A DNA stretch of 64,000 bases from Leptoclinus maculatus. Lineage: Eukaryota > Chordata > Actinopteri > Perciformes > Stichaeidae. Both the position numbers and the translations under genes were made by a program. Positions 1 through 12,471 of the stretch are shown here, piece by piece (positions within the stretch are counted from its first letter, which is position 1; each line of letters opens with the position of its first letter). The stretch lies in assembly GCA_032191485.1 (NCBI GenBank), contig JAVDOI010000004.1, forward strand, positions 18,712,943 to 18,776,942, given 5' to 3'. A model generated the notes under the pieces. It did not search any database. It saw only the letters and a list, made by a program, of their open reading frames with translations, and had not been told where the DNA came from.

Positions 1-278
1 TTTTTTTCAGAATGAAGGGATCCATATGCTTGTTTGTGGTGTGCATATGATCTGTCTCTACGCATGTGTTTGTCCAAATCTGTACTCCCAAGTTGTAACT
101 TAAAGATCAAAATGAGCTTAATGCAGACACGAGTTGCTAACGCTCTCTCTGCTCTCCGTCCACCAGGTCATCACTCAGTCAAATCTGAGCTGGAGGTTTA
201 GTCATTTAGGAGTTTTTGGGCTGCAACAAAACTTTCAGGATGTCTGCTCAGCTGCATTATGGGCAGCGCAGTCCCCTC
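1..278 (-). other. nr5a2: start of the nr5a2 3' UTR
   Basis: This sequence lies directly downstream of the TAG stop on the minus strand. I see no AATAAA polyadenylation signal on that strand here, so the 3' UTR continues past the left edge of the window. Its full length cannot be judged. Confidence 0.7.
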
Positions 279-526
279 CTAAGCTCTCTTGGCGTGAAGC
301 ATTTCAATGAGCAGGTTGTTGCAGGGCACGTCGCCGTTCAGGTGTTTGTAGTAAAGGTATTCTTCGGCCTGCAGGCTGATGGCTCGGATCTCTGGCAGCC
401 GGAGGAGCAGCTGGCCAAACTTGTCTGTTTGCTGCGGGTAGTTACACATGACGTAGTCCAGCAGCGTTGCGTTGACCTGCTCCTGGACACTTTCTACCAG
501 GTGGAAGTTCTCCAGGTTCTTCACAT
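279..526 (-). CDS. nr5a2: nr5a2 last coding exon with AF-2 helix and stop
   Basis: This 248-bp segment completes codon 441 and encodes residues 442-522, then a TAG stop at 281-279. It runs VKNLENFHLVESVQEQVNAT through EYLYYKHLNGD and LLIEMLHAKRA. LLIEML at 512-517 is the AF-2 coactivator helix. Tyr497 and Lys501 match the human Y516/K520 phosphate contacts. The acceptor is CTCCCGTAG. Residue 509, just before AF-2, is Cys where human LRH-1 has Tyr. Confidence 0.97.
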
Positions 527-1924
527 CTACGGGAGCAAGCAAATCAAGAGGTTAGATTAAGATGACCTTTTACGGAATCTCTGTAAGTGCTGTTGAGAAG
601 TATAAGGATAAACATAGACATAATGGCCAAGAATTACAAGCCATCGTGTCTCACACAACAGCTGATTGAGTTTCAAAAAGGCAAAACAACAATAGAATCC
701 AATCACCATGGTTAGATTGTGCGCATATCCAGTCCTATATTTCGGCAAAGGTATACTAGCAAACTTTTTAACATCTGCTGCCTTCATGTCTCATGTCTCT
801 TTATGGCAGAAACTATAACTCGAGACAGTTTTATAGTGTCACAGTATCCTCACGGAGACAAATACATGGGTCATAATGGTTCATATTTCAAAGAAAAGGT
901 TGGAATAATTAGTATTCTCAGGGGGACACTGCTACAATGTAACATGTTTGGTTTTTTTGCATGACGAAATATCCCTCCATCCACTTTTTTTTCCCTGTGA
1001 ATCATCTCTTGAGACGGCGATGTAGAGGGAGTCAGGTAAAGGCAAAAAAAAATGGTCCTCCACCCAAGAGATTCATTCCCCAGGAGTCAATGAATTATGT
1101 AGGGCAGAGTTACAGTCATATTAGTAGCTGCTCCTTAACCTAATGTCTTCACCTCGTCTTTTATATCATAACAAAACAGAATGTGTTGAAAATTATTATT
1201 TAGTGTTTTAAAAAGCATCAATCTTGTGCGAAAACAGTAATCGCTTAAACAGCAGGGTGCAATAAAAGCGCGGGAATTCATAACAGTGGGAAGTCTTTTT
1301 TTTCACTATTAATTCCTTTTTAAAAATACATTTTGCATCTTTCCAAAATCGTACCTTAATGCGCAGCTATAAGCTCTTTTCCTTGACAATAATAAGCTCA
1401 CTGGGGGGTTTGAACAGATTATTGCAAGACAAGACAAAAATTTCCTAAATGGATAATGGTGAACAAAAGCGCTGTGTGTACTTGTCATGATTATGAAGCG
1501 CAGTGCTGCAGAATATTTAATCAGATAGTAGCTCTGTGTGTGTATGTGTGTGTGATATTTTATTAATCTGTTTGACCCCAGGTTGAGTGTGCTCACAGTA
1601 AGCTAATGTGGAATGACAGAGTCCCTGTGTCTATTGACACCTCCGGACCAACACATACACACCAACTAAAATATACCATCTTTAACGCTAAAGGTCTGCC
1701 TTTCTCTCAGACGCACACACAGACACTAATCCATGGAAATACACATCATTTTTCTCACACGGTACCCCCTTCCCACACTCACACACACTCCATCCACCCA
1801 CCCAGAGCATTAGGACGAAGGAGGGGGAGATAAATCAGCAGCTAATGAGGTCTAGAGAATGAGAAGCAGGTCCTTGAAGGCACTTCCATCTATGATGCAC
1901 TCTACCATGCTATTACAATATGTA

Positions 1925-1960
<36 letters not shown>

Positions 1961-4900
1961 TGTGTCTGTTTGTTCCTGTGTTGCCTGTATAAGTGTGAGC
2001 TGGCGTGTAGCATGTGATCACCGTGACCTCTGGGTGACACGGAGGGGGCTAAATAAGGCCAAGAGAAGGGCAGGAAAAGGGGGAGGGGGTGCGGCCGGGT
2101 GACAAAGAAGGCTCCAAACAAGCATGGCATGTGCTTTTTCCTGCTGCCACTCAGCTGTCTGACCCCCTATCAGACTCCTGAACCCGACTTTCACGTTACC
2201 AACACCTCCGAGAAGCATTGATATAGCCTTACATAAGCTAACCCAGTAGACGGAGGGCTTTAGGCTTTAACACACAAGACGTCCTACGCAGGTCAACAAG
2301 AAAAATAATGCACTTGTTCTTATCTGCACAATAAAGAAAATATAGCAAAGACATGGAAATAAAAGTTTCTGAGTTGCTCAAAAAAGTATTTTCAAAATGT
2401 GGAGAACGCGTTTATGCATTTTGCTGATTTCAGAAGAGTTCACAACTGCACCTCCCCTCACCCCGTATTTTTCAACTTCATTCAGATTTGTTCTATCATT
2501 AACTTTCCCTAAATACTGCTTCAAAGCAGAGTCATTTGAGTCTAAACCTGGAATCAACACACAAAATCCCCATCATGTGTTAAGTTTTTCATTGTAGAAC
2601 ATACAACTCCTTATTGTCTAAACCCCCAAATTCCCAGAAAAAAAACCCAGAAGACATGACCTCAGTGTCCTCAGTTACAGCCCTGGTAGTTTTTGGAATA
2701 CAATATATGTTGGTGTGAGGGATCATTTCTGCCATAAAATGATGATAGTTTTGTTGACAGCCATGCTTGTTGAACCACTGATTAATGGAAAGAGATTAAA
2801 GGGAAAAACCTTCAAATGCAACGCCGAACAAAAAGTCTGAAAATGTATTATAACGGCATACTTTTACAAATTTACTTTGTAGGCATGGTAATTAGTTCCA
2901 TCTAATAAAAGTAAAATGTGTAATGTGATCTGATACAAGAAAGGCCAAGTCTCCTCTGCAGTACAGACACCGTCAATAACATACATCTCATGCTGCAAGA
3001 TAATCAATTCACCAATGTCAGAGTCTGCAGCAACATGACAAGGTGAGCCCAGATCACAGCAAAAAAACATAAGAGGTGTTGCCATGGTTTCGCAGAAAGA
3101 TTTTGACTGTGTTTGTGTGTGTGTGTGGGGGGGGGGGGGGGGGGGACTACAGATAATTTGTACCCAACATCTCTGTCAAGCTAATTAGTGGAAAGTGAGG
3201 CAAAAATACAGCATTTTAATTGCTAATTATTACCAGAGTCGATACCTAGTCCCGTTTGCAAAGCCAGACAAAAAAAATAAATAAAAAACACTGAGGTTGA
3301 TGAGAAATGTTGCTTAATTTTGTTGCTAATCACATCAGACAAGTGATTTGATTGTAATATACTGATCATTCAAAAGGCAGGAGAGAGTTGATGAAGGAGA
3401 GAAAAGGGTTAGGGGCAAAAAAACAATTGATCAATGATTCCCAGACAGTGTCAGGTCGGAGCATTAAGTGTGCTAAGCGCCCCCCCCCCCCCCTCTCTTT
3501 CGCTCTCCATCTCATTGTTCAGTCACTGTGGGACTAATTATCAACTTTTTTTCACATAAAACAGCCACAGCTCGTTGCAGCGCCGTGTCTGAATACTCAA
3601 ATGGAAACCCTGAGGTCCCGCAGAATACATTGTTTCTTTTGACGGGCGATCATGCTGAAGCCAACGACCTACACACACACACACACACACACACACATCC
3701 ATTCTATCACAGAGCCCCTGAAATCACTGCTGTGCTTTTTAATTAGACAAGATTTGCTCTGTGCTGTGAGTGTGTGTGTGTGTGTGTGTGTATGTCCGCA
3801 TGTGCTTTTACACTCTTTCACAGCCCCTTGCAATCCACCTGCTCCAGGGACACATACAACATTTAGACACACTGCACATTCACTCATGCAAATACTCGCT
3901 CCATTACTACACTATGATCTCACTGATGCCTCACAGACTGGACACTGTGGTGTGCAAAAACTCTCATCAGAACAAATAAAATAAAAAAACATCACTTGGT
4001 GTCAAAGTTCAAGCAAACATGCATCACTTTGTTTATGGCTTCAAGAAGCTAAAGCATACTGCACTGTGCAGTACGACAGCCTGGTAAAAGATACTAGGTG
4101 GTTAAGACCTGACACTTGAGCCAAATTGTAATAACAAGAGGGGATGAAAAAGATCAGAAAGGGCTGATTATGTGTTGTGCACATAAATGATCATTTTCTA
4201 CATTTGGAGTTAAACTCTACTTGCTGAGATTTAATCACATAACACACCTTTTGTGAAGACAAAAATGTGTTGCAGTTGGGGTAAAGTCATGTGGTATAAG
4301 GCATTCACCTGGCATGTCAGACATACCTTTTACTACCTCCACACCTCTTTTTTCCATCATGCTGTTTCCTCGTCACACTATCGCCTATTTCCTGTCATGT
4401 CATCTTGCCGTCATGTTGTACATTGCAAAATAACACCATGGTCTCTCACAGTACACTTTTAGTGCCCCAATCAATAAACCTCAGTCACATGCTGCCAAGT
4501 CACTATGCCTTTCAAAACTTCACAACATATGTTTCCTGCCTTGTCCAAAAACAACACATAAAAACTCTTGGGTCATAAACAGTTATTGAGTCAAGTGCTG
4601 TCAGTAAACTTGGCCAATTAAACGTGAGTAGAAGACAAACTGGTCACTTCCTGTAAAGGCGGGAATTGGAGGCTCCTGCTCTTCCAATAGGGACTTTCAC
4701 AGGCGTGTATACGAGCCAAAACGATCAAAGCTGAAGCACCTTTTACTACGGCAGCGGTGCTTCAAAGAACGAGGAGTTGAACCCATGTCCAGTCCAAGTC
4801 CTCTTTATTGCACCCTACTGGATTGTTATCAAGTCAGAATTTGTCAACTGCTACTTTATCCATTATTAATCTGCCTCACAGCTCGGCTCCAATCAGAGAC

Positions 4901-7900
4901 AGGGGCGTTGAAAGAACAGAACCCAATAACCTTTGGGTTGACGGGACAAAGTGAGGACTAAAGACAATAAGCTTACATGTAGAGCTGTGTGTTCACTTGG
5001 GAGAATTCGGCTGTGTGAGTGTGTATGAGTGTGGTGTTAAAAAAAAAAGGGCAGCAAGGGCAATCAAAGCAAATAAGGTTCACGGGGCAAGGGGCAATGA
5101 CCGCATGGTTAACGGTTTCACTATAATCTGAGTTACGGTGCACTGCTGGGCTTTGTATCGGAGAAAAGCAACCTCCTTTACCCCCATTTTACCCTCAAAC
5201 CACAATAAAGTCATGAAGTACGCAAACTCGGACTAACAGCTACACACACACAGATACACACACAGCAGCTCGCATTAATACTCCACTGACAGCATTTCAC
5301 GTGGAAGTGTGTGTCTGTTTTTTTCCCTCTACAGGAGACTCTGCTTCCCTCATCTATCTACGCTTGCCAGCAAACAAGTTTCCCTTCTCCCCGGAGATCT
5401 CAGCTTCCTTGTTTTCCTCCAAGTCCCATTTGGGGAATTCCCTTTTGTCAGATGCAACGCCTTCCACATTAGAGGCGAATAAAAATACAGCGGAGGGTAA
5501 ACTGATGTTGATTGCTCCTTAACATTAAATGGTTGTTTTTTTGAGACTGATACAAAGGCTAAAAGGATAACTAGCATCATACAGTGAGTATCCTATCACA
5601 GGATGTATCAGCTGATTGTTGATCTCTAATAACAATGACTTGACGCACAGACAAATACTGCTACATGCTGCAAAACATGACTGTTTGTAGATGCGGGGGT
5701 TAAAAAGCCAGCTGTCATTATTAACAGAAGCGAGATAATCACTTAGATATGGGGGATAAATGGTGCACACTTTCTGACAGTCTCTCCCGAACAGACATTC
5801 ATAGAGCTTCACTCAGTTGCACATTTGAAAAAGTGACAGAAATAGTTGTGTAAATAATGAAGAAAGAGCTAGAGGTAGAGAGACAAGTTCTCACCTCTGC
5901 TCACCAGGCCAATCATGATGTGAAGTGGGTTGGAACCATTGGCCATAGTTAATTCGGACATTTCTTTTCTTCAGTATCTAATGAAGTGAAAGGATCTCAG
6001 GAAGTATCCTTTGCACTCATTAACGGTTTAATCATTTAACAAAGGCCTCACTAAGCCACGAACGGTGACCCATCATCTTGAAAAGTGACCCTTTATTTTA
6101 CCAGCATAGAGTGATATACTGTAGCTACATGCCCTCAAGCTAACATAGAGCTCAGTGTCCAGAGGCCAAATATCCTCTGCGCTGACAATACATAATATCA
6201 ACTGTTTCACAGTTCCTGGAAACCTGTGGCCACCAATGGGGACGAACTATTGTCAGTGTGTTAGAATAAAGCATGAAGGCTCAATTTGCTCTCCGACTCA
6301 TCAACCCCTCCCTTTTTGCCACTCAGGGGGATCAAACGTCATCCCAGTTGGGGGTATATTAAGTCAAATCTTAACCTCCTCCGACAACATTGCTATTGTT
6401 GTTAAGCTGCACAGGTAGTGGCCGGTTCAGTCCTGTCGCCCCAAGGACGGGTCGGCGGGCTCGGTGGGGGTGATGGAGAGAGGTCGAGAGATATTGAGAG
6501 GAAAAGGAAAAGTGCCTTAGGTCCCATACAATAAACAAGAGAAAAGGCGCTCCGAGCAGGAAGGAGACCAGCTTACCTCATTGACTATGCTGGCTGGAAG
6601 ATACTGGGGGTTTATCCTGAGGTGAAGGGGAAAACAAATGTACATCCTGTATCAGGTGGTCCTCTGTGTAGCTGTGGTATTATGGACTTAAAGGCCTTCA
6701 ACAGATGGGCACAGCCAGGGAGGATAATATCAGTGGGAATATGTATAAAAGGGATAGTTCAGACTTTTTGACATAGGATGTGTTACTCTACTTTAATGGT
6801 GGTAATTATTTGCTGTCATATTGATAAAAAAAAAAGCTGCTACAATTAGTCTATTAATCGATTAGTTGATCCCTTACCAAGCAGAATAGCCAATATTTTC
6901 TGGTTCCAGCTTCTCACACGTCAAGAGTTCAATGATTTTTCTGTTTTGTGGCTTAAAATATTTTTTTATCTACTGGCCCCATTTGCTGCTGTTCATGTTA
7001 TCAAGCTGCAGACTCACCGGGATGAAAATAATATTGCTGGGGAGAAAAAAATCTCATTGTCTCAGCATTATGAAAATCCATTTGCCAGAGGGATACTGAG
7101 AGATTTGAATCAGCAATGAATCTGTGGTCCCTCTAGTCCCCCCCCCCCACCCTACCCCAACCCCTCCGTTTCTCATTGCCCCTTTCTTTAGTCCCCCTGG
7201 AGGCTGAACCAAACGCCTTTCAATGAGCTGACCTCGGACGGCACAGTGCACCCACAGGTCCCTGCTCTTTCACCTTGCTAATGCCATCTGGATTTTACAG
7301 ACAGTTAACCCCCCCCCTCACCAAAACAGCTCCCAGTCATGTAGCTATATGCAGCTAATGACGCGCTAACACTTGACTGACTGGCTCCAATCTAATGGAC
7401 GACGAGCCAGAAGAAAAGTCACTGTTTGGTGTAATCTGAGGTAATGGAGCAGTGCAATGGAAAAAAACATCTAATTTGAATGAATTAGAAATCAATATGG
7501 CTGTACCTGTGTGGGGGCTCTTCAGAGTCCTCTGGACTTTACCCCCCCACTTCATTTGTACCTGTCAGCAACAGTAGAAGCAGCCGCAACTTCTAATGTG
7601 TGTGTGTGTAGTTGCTGTCTCTTTCTATCAATGCATGCGTGTGAACCTCGTTTACATTCAGTGCACTTTTGCACCCCTTGGCTAATTACACACAGGGTTT
7701 GTTTGGTGGTGGAGGGAAAGCGTTGGGGAGTGGAGGGGCATGTCAACCTTTCTTGTTTATGATAAAGTGACAGAAAATCATTGGGGGGTCAAGTACCCCC
7801 CTCCAACCCTCCATCGCCCCGAAAACTCCTGCAGCAGTACAGAAGGTGCCTAGTGTGGGAAGCCTCCCCTTTAATGAGACCATTAAAGGGCCCGTCTCCC

Positions 7901-8941
7901 CGTCAATAGATTTCTCTCATTCTTTCTCTGACAAATTTGAATTAATAATTCAGTGCCAAGCGCCTGGGGATGTATATTTTCAGCATGAAGGACAGTTAAT
8001 CCATAGCGTCATTTTTCCCCCTCTCCCTCTCACTCCTTCCTCTCCTCTCCTGCACTCTCTCGCTTTAAATCTACCCCGCACTCTCTCCCTCCTTCTTTTG
8101 CCTCGTCCTTGTTTGATGATGGAAGCCAGCAGGTAGAGTGCGGACTAAATAGTGTGCAGCATGTTTTCCACACCTTCTTTTTTACTTCTCTGTGTGATTT
8201 CCTTCCCCTGTCATGTGACAAGCGGAGTCAACTTAAGTGCAAATTGAGGGTTTAATTTATTCGAATGTATTGGATGGCGGTGTCCGTTCTGTCCTCCACC
8301 TCAGGGCTAATGTAAGATGGCATGTTTGCACACTGCCGCTCAAAGCTGGAGTTGATTTGGAGGACTGAGGTTTCACTGGTTGTTTCTTCTGTGCCAAATG
8401 TAAAGACTTTCAAATTACACATTTACAAGGGAATTAGAGGAAATTAGTAATTTTGAGGATAAACCACAAAGTGTGGAGTGGTGTTTGTTGAGTGTATGTT
8501 TGGCGCAATTTCTAACTGCAAAAGTACAACAAATTAAAAGAAAAAAAACTGAACAAGAGAAATAACTAGATAAGATCCTGGATGTTTAAATTCCCTGAGG
8601 ATTGATGTTTTTTTACCAATCTGCGCCCAATCTGAAGAAGAAGAAGAAGAAGCAGGCACAGAAGAAGAAGAAGAAGAAGAAGAAAAAGAAGAATCATTCT
8701 ATTTTACCAGATCTTTGTTTGTGGGCAGTTGTAAAGTTGTTGAGTTTCCATGTGTCAGTCATCACATGAGCACTATACGAATTTACAGGCTTACAGTGTC
8801 ATGCCAACAGTAGCTATGGATATTAGTGCCAGGTGGCACTGAAGTAACAACTTTATTGTCTGAATACATCCAAGAGCTGGCATGACAAATGTCTGGCAGT
8901 GCCCAGGAATATTCCTTTTCATTACACATTTTATTCTGATG

Positions 8942-8995
<54 letters not shown>

Positions 8996-10245
8996 GTGTG
9001 TGCAAAGAAGTGCTTGTGTTTCAACATGTGTTGGCTCCCTGACCCTTATTTCCAACACTTGCATGCAGCTCTAAAGTTTTTCCCGTTTTCATAATGCAAT
9101 AGAAGGATTAGCTGTGCTCAACGTGTACGTCTCGTTGTGTGTAAGACAGTAGACTCACAGGGCTTTGTTGCTTAAAATATCCTTCAGCGCAAGAACGAAG
9201 AGACAAGAAAGGAGCTGCGATGGTTCAGGAGTGGGGGTCACAAAGAGGGTGGGGGCTCAAAGTAGAGAAAGAGAGAGAGAGAGAGAAAGGCCGGGAGGAC
9301 AAGAGACAGCGAGCACCTGTTGGATCATCTGTGCTTTAAAACGTTTAATCACTGTCTCTGGTTACACGTGCACACATGCCACAGCATGCACACACACATC
9401 ACCTTAAAGCTCTGCTGTTCTCTGCCCTGCCAGAAGTATCTCGTAACCACATTGTCCAAAGACAAGCACGCATACACAGAAGCTCAAAGAGCAAAGGGAA
9501 GAGGGTGTATAATCTTATAGCAGCCACCTGACCACCGTATAGCTTACCACCACCAGTTTAAACACATGCCTCTGCACTGTACACATTCAAACAGGAACAC
9601 AATGGCTGACAACCAATATGCCAGACATTTCTGTGATGCCAGTGAGCTCCATTTATGATAGCAGGGCGGTAGGTGAATGTGGAGAGGAATATTTTTACAT
9701 CTACTGTTTTGTAGGCTCACAAGTTTGCAAGGGTAAAGTCAGTCAGAATGTCAGTGAAAATGGAAAGTTTCATTCTAAAAACAAGAACATTTTTTTAAAA
9801 TGGAAAGGGAGGAATTTGATTTACAGTAGTATTCTGAATGGGCATTAAGTCTTTTCATATACGTTTGTGTGTCTTCCTTTTTATTTTGCTCAACCAGTAG
9901 GCTACACCTCTGAGTTTATTTCATTCCTTTGTCTTTTACATTACTGTAGTAATGATTGTCCAATGAGTAACACTAACGACACATCATGAACTATAGTGGC
10001 CATAAATACTTTGTCATAAAGATGTGTCTTTGCTGCGGAAATGACAGTCGCAGCACTAATTCTGTTGCTCCTACTGATTGACGGAGTGAAGCCATTCACA
10101 TTTACAACTTGACAAATGATTGACAAAGTGTGTGTAAAGCTGGAGATCCAGCTGATTGCATATTTTATTTTTTGAACATTTGACCTGTGATACGCTTAAA
10201 GACTGTCTTAAGCCTATCGCAGGTCAATATATATATATATATATG

Positions 10246-10280
<35 letters not shown>

Positions 10281-12421
10281 GTGTGTGTTTGTCAGGGGAT
10301 GAAAGTAAACAAAATACACTTACTCTCGTTACAGCAAAAAAGTCATTATTTTGTGTACTTCTACTTTTTTGAGTAATTATTTTTAAATTTGGTTTTACGA
10401 AAGTAGCCTACTATTTATTAAAAATATTGTACTTGCATACATTTCGAGTCGCATCTGTTACAGAGTAAAAACAAGTCACACGAGAGAGAAGAGACACTCT
10501 GCACTCCGGAAATTATACATGTTGCGTTCACGGGCCTCCGAGTTCACGGGCCGGGGCTTACTTCAAGCACAATCAAATTTAAGGATCCCTATGGGGTGTT
10601 TTACAATTATTGGACCTCAGCATACTTCGCATGCATTTTGCATCTATCTTCTAATAACTGATTAAACGCACCACTTGGTTGAGTGACACACCACGATGTT
10701 TGTGACACGAGGGGAAACGCTGGCTCTGGCTAACATGCTAAATGCCAACATGCCCGCGGTGGGTCCTCCAGGACTGACGGAATTCAGTGAGGTGTGTTGG
10801 GACCTTCTGCTGTTTTAAGACTGCTACTTCCTGACGTGAGGTGGGCCCAGAGGGGGGCCGAATAGACTGGTTGTACTTGGACAGTGAGGCCGTGTGGACT
10901 GGATGTAATTATTCTATGAGAACGAACGAGTGGGGAAGCTGAGCAGACTTCGCGGTGCCCGTCAGAAAAGTGAGTACAACAACACGCTCGCATCGTTGCG
11001 TCGCAACATAGTTGCGTGTGCGCCCTTCGCAGTGCGTAAAAACGATGCAGTCTCTCCTTTACTGCAATATGTGTGTACGAGTTGCTGCAAGCGCTGTGGA
11101 GTTGATATATTGTTTTATATAATGTCTGCTTTGGTGGTGTTTTATTCTACTGTTGATTCTAAAGGACGTTTCAGGCGCTGTTGTGTCCATAGCTCGTTTT
11201 ATTTGTGGTCCATCATTTTGGTATGATTATCTGACTTTTGTTTCTGATCAGATCCTGCATATTCATAATTGATAATCAGTTGTATTTATGCACGGACTGC
11301 AAAGTGGCCCTCTGTTGGTTTTGGCAGAGGGGTTCTTTTTGCTGTTTTTGCAACACCCGTGTATAAATTGAGATTCATTCGACCTATTTTGCTGACTAAA
11401 GATGTTCTTTAATTTAAAAGTCGTATAATATGTAATTATAGCCCCCTCTTTTTTTTAAACGCAACAAAGTAACGTTTATCAGAGTGTTAACTATTAACTT
11501 TTACATATAGACATTTTTGACACAAGTGTTTTTACTCTTATTTGAGTAATATATATTTAAAGTAACAGTACTTTTACTTGAATACAATATTCTAGTATTC
11601 TTCCACCTCTGGTGGAAGACAGAATGATCACTGGCTGAGAGAGCTGTGTGGAGAATTGTGTAACTCTTTGCTGCTGTTTGTATGTAATGTTCAGGTAAGG
11701 TCGAGGCAGGCGATCTGATCAATAGGTGCATGATTGTGGCAGTTTTTTTTTCTTCCCCTGCTGCCATACACACATAGACACACATAGACACACAGTCCTC
11801 AGAGTAAATGTGTGGGGCAGGAGTTTCTCCGTGACATCCCATGGCCTCTGTTAATAAATTGAATGACATAGATGAGTCCCAATCAGTTGACTCTATGTCA
11901 GCATTAGCTTTGCAAGGTTCAGATTTAAAACAGTAGATGCCAGCTTAAGCCCTTTTAGCCTTTGAAATGCTGATTTTTATAAATTTGTTAAGAAATAGCA
12001 ACATCAACATCAGCATTGATGTGTTTCATCACATTGCAGTCATGTAGTTTACAGCTCAAAAACAGGTGTAAGTGTGCAGTACCTCTTTAAAAAAAAAAAA
12101 AAAGTCCCCTAAACTGAATAGATCACGTGAAATCACCGCCAGCGAGTAGATGGTCTCCAGTCAAATCATTCAAATCAAGAGTGGGATTTTCCAATGTATG
12201 CACAATTTGTAGTCTGAGTCTGTTTTCTTCGACTAATGTGAGTCCTCCCTACCCCAAACAGACATCCCTCAGCATCTAATTGGAGAGGAATATAAACCCA
12301 CCTAGCACAGCGCTGGGACCCAAACTGTGGCCACTGAGAATGCATTAGCATTAGCATTGAGGCGGACCGACAGGTACATAATGATAACCTCAAGCTCTGC
12401 CCGCTGGGAACAGCTCCTGTT

Positions 12422-12471
<50 letters not shown>

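Noticed and set aside
303..305. Cys509 in place of the human Tyr just before the AF-2 helix, considered as loss of a ligand contact
   Set aside because: The human phosphate-contacting residues are G421, Y516 and K520, all conserved here as G402, Y497 and K501. The Cys is at a different position and is probably a lineage difference.
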